Source: Silvibacterium bohemicum (lineage in GTDB: Bacteria; Acidobacteriota; Terriglobia; Terriglobales; Acidobacteriaceae). Taken from it: a stretch of DNA of 64,000 bases. A program made the translations under genes and the position numbers. The DNA is taken from positions 374,017 through 438,016 of the forward strand of contig NZ_LBHJ01000019.1 in assembly GCF_001006305.1 (NCBI RefSeq), in the 5' to 3' direction. Shown piece by piece: positions 1-13,700 of the stretch (within the stretch, counting starts at the first letter, position 1; each line of letters begins with the position of its first letter). Below the pieces are notes generated by a model, which saw only the letters and a program-made list of their open reading frames with translations, did no database searches and was not told where the DNA came from.

Positions 1-1245
1 GAGGTCGTAGAGCTGCGCGCCGCTTCCGGAAAGCATCGCCTCCACGCGCGCCGCGGGGTAGCTCAGATCCAGCGGCAGATAGCAGCCACCGGCTTTGATC
101 ACACCCAGCATGGCCGCCAACATCTCCGCCCCGCGCTCCATGCGCAGCGCCACCAAGCCACCGCGCTGCAGACCCGAGGCCCGAAGATGCCGCGCAATCT
201 GATTGGCACGCGCTTTCAGCTCTCCGTAACTGACACGCTCTTCGCCGCTCTCCACTGCCAACGCCAACGGATTGCGTCGCACCTGCGCTTCGAACAGCCC
301 TGCCAGCGTGCCTTGCGGGCGCGAACGACGATCACCGTTCCACACCTCAAGCAGATTTCGCCGCTCCGCCTCATCAATCAGCTCCAGCTGGTGGAGACGC
401 GTCTCAGGATGCTTCGATGCGCTCTCCAAAACACGCTCATACCAGCGAGCTATCCGCTCCGCTGTCTCACGATCGAAGAGATCCTCGCTGTACTCCAACC
501 CGCCAGCCAATCCCAATGCCTCGCCGCCTGAGCCCCGGCGCTCCCACATGCCCAAGGACAAATCGAATTTCGCAACATTCATAGAGACAGGTTCGGGCCG
601 CACCACCAAACCGCGCATCTCGAGCTCACCGCCTGGCGTATTCTGCAAAGCGATCATGACCTGGAAGAGCGGGTGGCGCGCCAAGGAGCGGTCCGGGGCC
701 AGTGCTTCGACCACCCGCTCGAAGGGAACGTCCTGATGGCTGTACGCCTCCAGGTTGAAGCGGCGCACACGCTGCACCAGCTCCACAAAATCCGGATCGC
801 CGCTCACGTCCGTGCGCAGAACCAGCGTGTTCACGAAGAAGCCGATTAGATCTTCAAGCGCTCGCTCGCCACGCCCTGCCACCGGGCTTCCCAGAGCTAT
901 CTCATCCTCCGACCCCAGGCGCGACAGCAGCGCTGCAAGACCCGCCTGCAACACCATGAACAGGCTCGCGCCTGTGCTTCGCGCCACCTCCACCAGTCGC
1001 TCGTGCACCGCCGCGCTGACGCTTAGCCCTACCGTCCCGCCACGGTAGCTTGGAACCGACGGACGTGCTCGGTCCACAGGCAACCGAAGCTCTTCCGGCA
1101 ACGCTGCTAGTGCGCCACGCCAATACGACAGCTGCCGCTCCAGCTCACTCTCCGCGTCACCCTCCCGGCCCAGCAGCTCCCGCTGCCACACGCTGTAGTC
1201 GGCATATTGCACGCCGAGTGGCTCGTACTTCGGCTCACTGCCTCG
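1..1245 (-). repeat. Near-identical C/A segment, copy in module 16 (continues off window)
   Basis: Aligns at constant offset 27335 to 27336-28580. It covers the C-terminal lobe of the C domain, the C-A linker and the start of the A domain. One patch near 555-650 is divergent. The right border lies just after the C-domain HHxxxDG motif. Confidence 0.85.
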
Positions 1246-1735
1246 ACTCCGAGCCGCGTAGGCGATATTCAGATCCTTCGCAAGCGGTCCCATCGACCAT
1301 CCGTCGCCCGCGATGTGATGCATCACGATGAGCAGGATGTGGAGATTACTCTCCAGCTGGAACAGCCACGTCCGCAGCGGAGTTTCCCAGCTCAGATCGA
1401 AAGGGGTGCTCGCTGCTTCTGCCAGCCTCGCGCTCAGATCAGCCTCATCGACCTGCTCCCGGATGAGCTTGAAACCACATTGCGCGGATAACAGGATCTG
1501 TTGATGCGGTATTCCCTCCAGTTCCACGAAGATAGTCCGCAGGCTTTCGTGGCGCGTGATCAAGTCCTGAAGTGCTTGCTCGAGCGCGCCGGCATTGAGC
1601 TCGCCTTCCAGCCGCAGCGCCGCAGGTATGTTGTACGTTCCGTTCGGGCCTTCCATTCGATCGAGGAACCACAAACGCTGCTGTGCATAGGACAGCGGTA
1701 TTCTTTCCGGCCTCGACTGCTTCACGAGCGGTGCG
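1..1735 (-). other. Module 16: C and start of A, truncated by window edge
   Basis: Complete LCL-type C domain ([10 protein letters not shown]) and the first part of an A domain up to just before core A3. The specificity pocket is not in the window. Because the visible A segment is nearly identical to module 9, an Ile-type pocket is the first guess. Confidence 0.75.
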
Positions 1736-4700
1736 CGCGCGCGGGCCCCGATGTGGAGCCGAAGAGCGAGCTCGGCGACCGTTGCAGCTTCAAACAAGGC
1801 GCGGATGGGAAGCTCCACTCCCAGGTTTACGCGAATGCGGCTTACCAGCCGGGTCGCCAGCAGAGAATGGCCGCCGAGCCGGAAGAAGTTATCGTCCAGA
1901 CCCACCCGGTCGAGTTTCAAAACTTCGGCGAAGATGCCGCACAGGATTTCCTCTTCAGGTGTACGCGGGGCGCGATAGCCAGTAACGCGCCGTTCGGGCG
2001 CCGGGAGAGCTTTGGTGTCGAGTTTGCCATTCGCCGTCAGAGGGATTTCGTCCAAGATAACGTAGACGGCTGGAACCATATATTCCGGCAACCTCTCGTT
2101 CAGCCCCTGACGGAGCGTTTCCTCTTCGAGTGTTGAGCCGTGTCTCGCCTTCACATAGGCAACTAACTGTTTGCCGCCGGGACCGGCCTCCCGAACCAGC
2201 ACCACGGCCTGTTCAACCGCCGGCAAACTGCGCAGGCATGCTTCGATCTCTCCCGGCTCAATCCGGAAACCGCGTATCTTCACCTGCCCATCGGCTCGTC
2301 CCAGAAATTCGAGCTCTCCGTTTGCATTCCAACGCACGCGATCGCCGGTGCGGTACATCCGCTCCCCGGAGTGAGCGCTCCACGGATCTGCGACGAAGCG
2401 TTCCGCGCTCTGAGCAGGGCGCCGCTGGTAACCGCGAGCCAAGCCGGCCCCGGCAACATAGAGTTCACCTGCGACGCCAACCGGAACCGGCTCCAGCCAG
2501 TCGTCGAGAACGTAGACGCGGGTATTTCCGACCGGTCGTCCGATGGGCACCGTTACATCTTCTGCGCCTTCTACCAAATGCCAGGTGCTGAACGTCGTAT
2601 TTTCCGTGGGGCCGTAGACGTGGAGCAAACGGCGAGGCGCACCGTGCGCCAGCACCTCGCGCACGCAGGCGGGGTCCACCGCTTCGCCTCCGAACAACAA
2701 GTCGCGCAGCCCGGAGAAAGCTTGCGGTGTCTCCCGCGCGATCTGGTTGAACAGGGCTGTGGTCAGAAAGAGCGAATCGATTCTAAGTTCTCGCAGCGCG
2801 CGGCTTATCGCATCGGTCGAGAGTGTTGTCTCTCTCGGAAGAATGACGACGCAACCTCCATTCAGCAGAGCGCCCCAGATCTCGAAGGTAGCCGCGTCAA
2901 ACGAGGTATTGGCCACATGCGCGATCCGGTCTTCGGGCTTGAGATCGACGTATCCGCTGTCGTGCACTAACCGGATGATCGCCTTATGAGGAATGGCGAT
3001 GCCCTTGGGCTTGCCAGTCGATCCGGAGGTGTACATCACATAAGCCAGGTCCTCTGAACTTGCCGGCTCCCCAAGGTTATCTTCGTTCGTGCTCATGCGC
3101 TCGAGATCGAGCACACTTGCGCCACTATCGCGCAGCATTGAGTCCACACGCTGCCGGGGATAAGCGGGGTCCAGCGGCAGATAAGCCATCCCAGCTTTCA
3201 CGATCGCGAGGATGGCGACGATCATCTTCGCACTGCGTTCCAGGGGCACCGCCACCAGGCCGCCGCGTTCGACACCCGACTCCTTGAGCTTCCAGGCCAG
3301 CCGATTGGCGCGCGCATTCAACTCACCGTAGGTGAGAGTGACACCGTCGCCCTCCACCGCGGCCGCATGCGGACTTCGCTCCACCTGCTCTTCGAAGAGC
3401 CCAGAGAGTGTTCCTGCCGGCTGTAAGCGCCGTTCTCCGTTGAAGCCTTTGAGGATCTTCGACCGATCCGTTGCGCTTACTAAGTTGATGCTATGCAGGC
3501 GCAACGCAGGCTCTTCTGCCACCTCTGCGAGCAGTCGCTCATACCAACCAGCGATCGCTTCCGCCGTCGCGGGCTCGAACAAGTCGCGGCTGTACTCCAG
3601 CTCTCCCTCGATACCCTCGGCCTGCCCGGATACTCCGCGGCGCTCCCACAATGTAAAGGTGAGATCGAACTTCGCAACATCCATGGCTATCGGCTGCGGG
3701 AGCAATACCAATCCTGGCATCTGCAGCTCTGCTTGCGGCGTGTTCTGCAGAGCCAACATCACTTGAAATAGAGGATGCCTGGCCAGCGAACGCTTCGGCC
3801 TGAGCGCTTCCACTACGCGCTCGAACGGCACATCCTGATGTCCGTATGCGTCGAGATCGAAAGCTTTGACGCGTTCGAGCAGATCCAGAAAGCGAGGATC
3901 ACCGCTGACATCCGTTCGCAGCACCAACGTATTTACCAAGAAACCGACTAACTCTTCTAATGCCTGCTCGCCGCGCGCGGCTATCGGAGTTCCGATGGGG
4001 ATATCTTCGCCGCAGCCCAGCCGTGTGAGCAAAGCCGCCAGTGCAGCCTGGAGAACCATGAACAGGCTGGCTCCGCTGCTCTGCGTCAACTCCAGCAGAC
4101 CACGATGCACTTGCTGGCCGATCCGCAAAGGTACTCTGCCGCCGCGATAGCTCATGACAGCCGGGCGCAGATGATCAACAGGAAGACTTAATTCTTCCGG
4201 AAGACCAGCCAACCGGCTGCGCCAGAAGTTGAGTTGCTGCGAGAGCAGGCTCTGCGGATCCTCTTCGGCGCCCAGCAAATTCCGCTGCCACAAGGTATAG
4301 TCGGCATACTGCACCGGCAGGGCTGCAAAGCCGGGAGCTTTCCCACTCAGCCTCGCCTCATAAGCACGTCTCAAATCCGCCGCCAGCAGGCCCATGGACC
4401 AACCGTCGCCAGCGATGTGGTGTACCACCAGCAGTAAGACATGGCGATCCGCGGCGCTGCGGAAGAGCCACGCCCGCAGCGGAGTTTCACGGCTCAGATC
4501 GATTGCACTGCCGGCGGCCTCTGCCAGACGCGAGCCCAGTTGGGCTTCGCTGGTCTCTTCGCGGAGGAAACGGGGACGGCCTTCATCCCCAGGTAGGATT
4601 TGTTGCCAAGGCGTTCCGTCCGCTTCTACAAAAATCGTGCGCAGGCTTTCGTGCCTCGCGCATACGTCGGCCATCGCCTCCTCGAGCGCGTCAGCATCGA

Positions 4701-7700
4701 GTTCGCCTTCCAATCGCAGGGCCACCACGATGTTGTAGTTTCCCTGCAGCTCCTCCATGCGATGGAGAAACCACAGGCGCTGCTGCGCGTAAGACAGCGG
4801 GATTCGCGCCGGTCTCAGCTGCGGAACCAGGGCTTCCCGTATCCCATCGCCAGCGCGGAGAATGAGGGCAAGTTTCGCCACCGTAGGAGCCTCGAAGACA
4901 GCGCGGATCGGCAACTCGGTTCGCCAGGCAGCACGAATACGGCTTATCAGCCTCATGGCCAGCAGCGAATGGCCGCCCAGGTGAAAGAAGTTATCGTCCA
5001 ATCCGACGCGATCCAGCTTCAAGACTTCCGCAAAGATGGCGCAAAGCATCTGTTGTGCGGGCGTGTGCGGTTCGCGGTAACCGGCAGAATGTCTCTGGGG
5101 AGCGGGGAGGGCCTTGCGGTCGAGTTTGCCGTTCGCGGTCAACGGCATCTCCGCAAGCGCCATATACACGGATGGAACCATGTAGTCGGGCAGCTTCCTG
5201 CTCAACTCGCGATGCAACGCAGCGTCGTCCAGCACCGCTCCTGCTGCGGCCTTCATGTATGCCACCAGCTGCTTGCCGCCGGCCGCCGAGTGGTGAACCA
5301 GCACCGCAGCCTGTTCTATGCCCGGCAGCAGATGAAGCTCCGCTTCGATCTCTCCCGGCTCGATACGGAATCCTCGAATCTTTACCTGTTGATCGGCGCG
5401 GCCAAGAAATTCCAGTCTTCCGTCGGCACGCCACTTCACTCGATCGCCGGTGCGGTAGATCCGTTCTCCGGGTTCGCCATAGGGGTTTGCTACAAAGCGT
5501 TCCGCGGTTTGCGCAGCCTGATTGCGGTAGCCGCGAGCCAGGCCCAATCCTGCCGCGTAGAGTTCGCCGATAACGCCGACAGGTACAGGATCGAGCCAGC
5601 TATCGAGAACATACACGCGTGTATGTCCGATGGGCCGCCCGATCGGAATCGTGTGCCCCTCTAGAATCTCGATACGATGGCACGCGGTGAAAGTGGTGTT
5701 CTCCGTCGGACCGTAGCCATTGATCACCGCGCATGCGGGGTGCGCCGATCGGAATTTATTCACATGCTCAACCGAAAGAACATCTCCGCCAGCGAGCAAC
5801 TGCTTCACTTCATGCAGCCCCGGCAATGCCTGTTCCACCACCTGCTGGAACAAGCCGGCGGTCAGCCATAGGGTGTCGACCTCGCGCTGTGACACGATGG
5901 CGGTAATTTCCTCAGGCTTGAGAACTCCCGGCGGCGCCATGACCACGCAGCCGCCATTCAGCAGCGCGCCCCAGAGTTCAAACGTGGCAGCATCGAAGCT
6001 CAATGGCGCGAGGTGCAGCACCCGGGACGAGCTTCCCAGCTCTACGTAGTCTGCATTGCAGACGAGACGAATCACTGCGATCTGCGGTACAAGAACACCC
6101 TTGGGGCGACCCGTCGAACCCGACGTGTAATTCACATAAGCTGGCCGCTGCGGCTCGACCGGCACACACGGATTTTGCTCATCCGATTCGCCCGTCATGT
6201 CGAGGCTGGTAATCGTGAGAGCGATACCGGCATCTGCCGCGAGTGCTTCGCGGCGCGCCTGAGGCAATTCCGGATCAATCGGCACATAGCAGGCACCCGC
6301 TTTGACGATGCCGAGAAGGGCCACCACCAGCTCCAGAGAGCGTTCGACGCAAATCGCCACGAGGGATTCCGGACCAATGCCCGCCGCGATCAGGCGATGC
6401 GCGACAAAGTTTGCGCGGCCATTCAGTTCGGCATACGTGAGGCCTTGGTCGCCGAAGACCACAGCCGGAGCGTCCGGATTGTTCAGCACATGCCGTTCAA
6501 AGAACTCGGCCATAGTGCCTTCCGGCAGCGGCCGTGGCGACGGATTGAACTCTTCGAGCAACCGCTTGCGTTCAGCGCTGTCCAGCAACTCCATGCTTTG
6601 CAGCGAAGCGTCGGGATAGTCCAACGCACGGTTCAGGAAGCGGATCAGATGCTTTACGATCGACGACGCCTCGGTTTCGCTGAATCGATCCGGATCGTAG
6701 TCCAGGCGAATGCGCAGCTCGTCTCCGGGCAGCACGACGAGAGTCAGAGGATAGTGGGCTGCATCGTGCCCCTCGACGCCGACGATGCGAAGATCCTCCA
6801 ACGAGCCCGCAACTGCCACGCCATCGATCGGATAGTTTTCAAATACGAAGAGTGTGTTGAATAGCTCTTCCTGGCCTGCCGCTCGTTGGATCGCTGCGAG
6901 TCCGACATATTGATAGGCCATCAGGATCGACTGGCTCTCCTGAATCTGGTCCAGCAGCATCGCGATGGATTGCCCGGCGTGAAGCTTCACTCGCAGCGGC
7001 AGCGTGTTGATGAACAGCCCTACCATGCTTTCGACACCAGGCAGATCGGCGGGACGCCCGGACACGGCTACACCAAAAGCCACATCATCGCGATTCGTGA
7101 GGCGGCCCAGCAATAACGACCACATTCCCTGGAGCAAAACGCTCTGGGTGAGGCCTCTTTCGCGCGCGAAAGCCTGCAGGCGTGCGGTCGACGCTCTGTC
7201 GAGGACGCCGTCGCAACGCTTTGGCGGCGCGGGCCGCGCCGACGACGCGCCTAACTGTGCCGGTCCTTCGTAATCTGCGAGATGGTCACGCCAGGCATCG
7301 AGAGCGGCTTTTTCATCCTGCTCGGCCAGCCATGCGAGATAGTCGCGGTACGGCCGCACATGCGGAAGCGCACCGGTATCTCCGGCGGTCCGATATAACG
7401 CGAGCAGCTCGCCGATCAATGTCGGCATCGACCAGCCATCCAGCAAAAGATGATGTGCGGTGAAGAGCAGAAGATTCCGCTGCGGCCCGAGCCACAGGAG
7501 CTGACAGCGCAGCAGTGGGCCGCCGGCAAGAGAGAAGCGATCTTTGCGATCGCTCGCGAGGAATTCTTCGCGGTCTGGAAGTCCGGCCAGAGTTTCCTCC
7601 CGCCACGTCAGACCCACACTTCGCGCGATGATCTGGACAGGACGCGGTAGTCCTTCATGCCGGATAACTGCGCGGAGATTTCCGTGACGGCGGCTTAAAG

Positions 7701-10700
7701 CCTCGACGGCGCGGCGCATTCGTCCCGCGTCGAGATCGCCCTCAAACTCCAGACCGAACTGCACCATGTAAATGTCTGACGCGCCCTGGTCATACAGCGC
7801 ATGGAATAACAGGCCCTCCTGAAGTGGCGACAGGGGCAGAATCTCTTCAAGGCCCGGATAGGCTGCTTCGAACTCGTCGATCTGCTCTTGCGACAAATCA
7901 ACTAATGGGAAGTCGGATGGCGTGTGTCCTTCCGCACCCTTTTCGACTTCCGTGGCGAGATCGCGCAGCGCTTGCTCCCAGGCGCCAGCGAACTCTTGCA
8001 CCGCCGGCTCAGACAGGTGCCTACCTGCCCATGTCCAGGTAGCAGAAAGCAACGGTCCCGCGGGACTGTCCACGGTGACGGCGTTGACCTCAAGGAAATG
8101 GGCGAGAGGCATCGCTGGGTCAGCGCCCGTGCCGAGATTGAACTCCTGGGAGAGACGTTCTGTTCCGAAACGGCCGAGGTAGTTGAAGCCTATCTGGACG
8201 GGCTCGAATTCTTTCAGGCGCGCGGCTGCGGTGGGATGAAGATGGCGTAGTAATCCATAGCCCAATCCGTTGCGGGGAATGGCTCTCAGCTGCTCCTTCG
8301 TTTTCTTGAGCGCGGATGCTGCGCTTCCTCCGGAGGCATGAAGGCTCACCGGATACAGAGTCGTGAACCAGCCAACCGTGCGCGAGAGATCGAAGCCCTC
8401 ATTCTTCGACTCGCGCCCATGGCCTTCGACATTGATCAGGATGCTTCCCCCCATCGCCCTCGCCAGAGCGGAGAGCAGGATGTCATTCATGCCGGCGTGA
8501 AAGGCCGCCGGTATTCGCGAAAGCAAAGCAGAGGTCAACTCGGCGCTGAATACATAGTGCAGATGGCCTGCGCTCGCATAGGTATCGTGGCTCGGATCGA
8601 GCGTGCTACCCGGAAGCAACGGCTTGCCGTTTTTTAGGATGCCTTCCCAGAACGGCAGCTCGGCCTCCGTGGCCTCACTCATGACCTCTCGATTCAGGTG
8701 ACGCGCCCATGTTCTGTAGGGCGTTTGCACAGCATCGAGGCTGGTTTCGCGCCATGCCGACTCAAGATCCGGCAGCAGGATTCGCCAGGACACTCCGTCG
8801 ACGGCAAGATGGTGGATGGTGAGAAACAGATACTCCTGTTCTCCACCGGTAAACCGCACTGCCTGGAAGATGCGCCCAGAGGCGGGATCGAGTCTCCGTT
8901 CTGCCTCTGTCGCGATCTGGGCAGCTTCGGGCCCGGCGGCGCTGGTATCCACACGCGTCCAGCAGCTCTCGGCGCGCACTGCGCCACGAGGCTCGATGCG
9001 CAACCGCATCCCGTCTTCCACTCTCAGCCGCAGCACATCATGCGTATCGATCAGCGCCTGGAGAGCCTGCTGCATCTGCTGTTGAGTCAATCCAGCAGGA
9101 ACCATCAAGGTCACGGACTGGCTGAAACGATTCCAAGCCCCGCCTCGCTCCCACATCCAACGCATGATGGGCGTAGCTTCGAACACTCCTATTGCGTCTT
9201 CGCCATCCCGCAAGGCGTGTGCCCGGCTCTCCGCTTTTTGCGCCACTGCGGCCAGCGCCTCTACCGTCTGCCGCTGGAAGACATCGCGCGGCGTCAGCGA
9301 GAGTCCGGCACGGCGCGCCCGGCTCACCAGTTGGATCGACACAATGCTGTCGCCACCCAGCCGGAAGAAGTTATCTCCTATCCCGACCTGTTCCAGCCCC
9401 AGCACTTCCCTGAAGACTTCACAGAGAATCTCCTCCGCCCAAGTTCGCGGCCGCCGATAACCCTCTGCGCGATCGCGCGGAGCCGGGAGCGCCTTTCGAT
9501 CGATCTTGCCGTTCGGCATCATCGGCAACGCGTTCAACATCTCGATCGCGGCTGGAATCAGATAGTCAGGCAGTCGATCACGCAAGCGACGACGCAGCAC
9601 CTCCTGATCAAGCGTTGCGCCTTCCGCGGCTACGACGTATGCCACCAGTTGCTTACCCTCGCGGAGATCGACGGCGGCGAGAGCGACATCTGGGAGGTCT
9701 TTGAGTGCGGCTTCGATCTCACCGGGCTCAATGCGATAGCCGCGTATCTTCATCTGTTGATCGGCGCGGCCCAGAAACTCCAGGCTGCCATCCGGCTTCC
9801 AGCGCGCCCTGTCGCCGGTCCGGTACATCAGCGCTCCACGCTGGTAGGGATTCGCTACAAAACGCTCCGCCGTCAGCGCCGCACGCCCCAGATAGCCGCG
9901 CGCCAGATTTGCCCCCGACACATAGAGCTCTCCCGCCACACCCAATGGCACAGGTTCAAGGTTGTCATCTAGCAAATACAGCCGCGTATTCGCGATCGGA
10001 CGGCCGATCGGCACGGCGCCCGTCTCCGATATCTCCGCAGCGCATGCATGATGCGCCACCTGCACCGTCGTCTCCGTCGGACCGTACAGGTTCACCAGCG
10101 GCACGCCCCAGCTCTGCTCCACTCTGCGCGCTAGTTGATTGGAGAGAGCCTCGCCGCCGGAAAAGATCATCCGCAAACCCCTCGGCTTAGGCGTATCCGA
10201 CGCGCATACCGCCTCCAACAGCGTCGGCACGAACTGTGCAACGGTCACCTCCGCACGCTCCATCGCTGCATGCAGAGCCACAGGATCACGCGAGACCTCC
10301 GAACCAACGAGACACACACGAGCTCCGCTAAGAAGGGGCAAAAACAACTCCCACACCGCCGCATCGAAGCTCATCGAGGTGCGGAACAACACCGTGTCTC
10401 GCTCGTCTACCGGATACGCCGCGCACATCCACTCCATGTGGTTCAGCAGCGCGCGGTGCTCCACCACCACACCCTTCGGCTTGCCCATCGAGCCCGACGT
10501 GTAGATCACGTAGGCCGCATGCGAGGCCTGCAGTCTACTTATCCGATCCTCATCCGACGGGTTATGCTCCGCGCTGCCCAAGCCGTCGCGATCCAGACTG
10601 GCCTCATCCAGATCAACCACATCGATCGATGCCGGTAGATTCCGACGCTGTCCCGCGCGGCTCAGCACCACAGAGACTCCTTCCAGCATCTGCTGCAGGC

Positions 10701-13700
10701 GCTCGGACGGATATTCCGGATCGAGCGGAACATAGCCGGCTCCCGCCTTCAGCGCGCCCAGGATCGCCACCACCATCGCAGGCGTTCGCTCCATGCAGAT
10801 GCCAACCAGGCTCTCCGGACCCACTCTGCGGCCGATAAGAAAATGCGCCACGCGGTTCGCTCTTCGATTCAGCTCGTCGTAGCTCACCGTCTCCCCGTCA
10901 AACCACAACGCCGTTGATGACCCGCTGCGATCCACCTGATCTTCGAAGCGATCCACTAACGTTCCTGCAGCTACTTCGAACTCCGTCGCGTTAAATTCCT
11001 CCAACACGCGACCCCGCTCCTCTACAGACAACTGACCCAGTGCGGAAAGTGCTTGCTCCGAAGACTCCACTGCTGCCGTTAACAGCCGCACGAGCCGTTC
11101 GCCGATTGCTGTTCCATCTCCGACGAGATCCGGCTGGTAATCGAGGCGCAGGAGCAGTTCACTGAAGGGCGCTACGATCAGCGTCAGCGGATAGTGCGTG
11201 GCGTCTTTCCCGGTAAGGCCGGTTGCACGCAAGCCATCGACGCGCTGGGCCACCTGGCTCGTGTCCATCGGGTAGTTTTCGAATACCAGCAAAGTGTCGA
11301 ATAGCTCTCCGACACCGAGAGCCCGCTGAATTTCCGCAAGCCCTACGTGCTGGTGAGCAAGCAGGCCAGCCTGGCTCTCCTGAATCTGGCTCCAGAGATC
11401 GGACAGCTTTTCCTGGGCGCTCAGTTTTATCCGCAGCGGGAGCGTGTTGATGAACAGGCCGATCATCTGCTCCACTCCAGCGAGCTCCGCGGGGCGTCCG
11501 GAAACGGTGATCCCGAAGGTCACGTCGTCGCGACCGGTCAGCCGTCCGAGCAGCACCCCCCACAATCCCTGCAGCATGGTATTCAGCGTGAGACCGTGCT
11601 GCCGTGCGACCTCATGCAGCCGCATGGTCAGTTCCGCAGGCAGGCGCTGCTCCCATCGCTCCGTCTTTCGCTTCGAAGCAGCTCCCCTTGCTATCCGAGT
11701 GGGCTCTTCGATGCCGGCCAGATATTCGCACCATGCTTCGAGCGCGCCTTCGCGATTCTGACGAGCGTGCCATTCGAGATAATCGCGATAAGGCCGCACA
11801 CGCGGCAGGGAGAGATTGCCGGAGTAAAGTTCGATCAGCTCGCCGAACAACAATGGCATCGACCAGCCGTCGAGCAGGATGTGATGGTTGGTGAGAACCA
11901 ATAGATGCCGGTAGCTGCTGAGCCTGACCAGAGCGAATCGTAACAGTCCTTGTGACAGATCGAAGCGCTCGCGTTGATCGGCTTCGAGGAATCGGCGCGC
12001 ATCCGGCTGTTCTGACAACGCCACTTCAGGCAAATCCACTTCGCGCCATGCGATGGGCGCATTGCGCGCGATCACCTGCAGCTTTTCGAAGCGGATCGCC
12101 GAGCGCAGATTTGCGTGTCTCCGCACCAGAGTTTCCGCAGCCTTCTTCATGCGGACGGCATCCAATTTGCCTTCCAGCTCCAGGACAAACTGTACGGTGT
12201 AGATATCCGGTGCGCTCTCGTCATATAGCGCATGGAACAACAGGCCTTCCTGCAGCGGCGTCAAGGGGAGTATGTCTTCGAGCTCTGGATACGCTCCTTC
12301 CAGCTCTTCCACCTGCTGCTGCGAGACGGCTACTAGCGGGAAATCCGAAGGCGTATGTCCACCCGCACCGGATTCGACCTCCCGCACCATCGACTCCAAT
12401 GCCAGCTGCCATCGGCTCGCGAGCGCATGCACCTCATCTTCTGCAAGATGCCGACCGGCCCATGTCCAGGCAGCGGAAACGACAGGGTCGGTCGGACCAT
12501 CCAGCACGATGGCGTTTAGCTCCAACATGTACGCCAGGCCCATTCGATCATCCGGCCCGGCGCCCAACTTCGCGCTCGCTGTCATGCCATCGGTAGCCAG
12601 GCGGCCAAGATAGTTGAACCCTACTTGTGCCTTCTCGAAGCGCCTCAACTGCTCGCTGATTTCGGGATGCAGATAACGCAGAAGCCCGAAGCCAAGGCCG
12701 TTTCCGGGAATCGTGCGGAGCTGTTCCTTCACCTGCTTGAGCGTGGCTCCTGCGCTTCCCTCTGACGCATGCACACTCACTGGATAGAGGCTGGTGAACC
12801 AGCCAACCGTGCGCGACAGATCGAAACGAGTGTTTGCCGATTCGCGTCCATGGCCTTCCACGTCGACGAGAACGGGGCGGTCAATCGCGATCGCCAACGC
12901 CGCGAGCAACACATCGTTCATCCCGGAGTGAAAGGCCGCTGAGACCTTCGCAATCAGAGCAGCAGTCAAGTCCCCGCTGAGTATCTGTTGCAGATGACCC
13001 GCGCTCGCATAGGTATCCAACGATGGATCAAGCACGCGGCCGGGCAGCAGCGGCCGTCCTGCTTCGACAATGCGCCGCCATGCCGGCAGTTCTGCTTCTA
13101 TGGACGAAGCGGAGGCATGGCTCTCCAAATGCCGCGCCCAGGTCCGATAGGGCGTTCCCACAGGATCAAGATCGATTCCGTGCCATGCCGCCTCAAGATC
13201 TCCCAGCAGGATTCGCCATGACACTCCATCCACCGCCAGGTGATGGATCACCAGAAACAGGAGAGCCTTGTCTCCGCCGGTAAACCACACTGCTTGAAAG
13301 ACGCGTCCCGCAGCCGGATCCAGACGACCTTCCGCTTCTTCTGCTGCCTTCGCTGCTTCTGTTCCGTCAACGCTGGCCTGCACGCGCGTCAATACAGCTT
13401 GCGCACGGATGGCGCCGCGAGGCGAGATGCTCAACCGCGTCCCATGTTCTACGCGCATGCGGAGAACATCATGCGTATCGATCAGAGCCTGCAGCGCCCC
13501 CAGCATCTCTGTTTCGGTGAGGTCGTCTGGCACCTGCAGCGTGATGGATTGGCTGAAGCGATCGGTGGGGCCACCACGCTCCCACATCCAGCGCATGATC
13601 GGCGTGGCTTCAAACTCTCCGATTCCTTCGTCACTGTCAGGGCGGAGGAGTTCCCGGCTCTCCGCCCGCTCTGCCAGGGCGGCCAGCGCTTCGACGGTCT

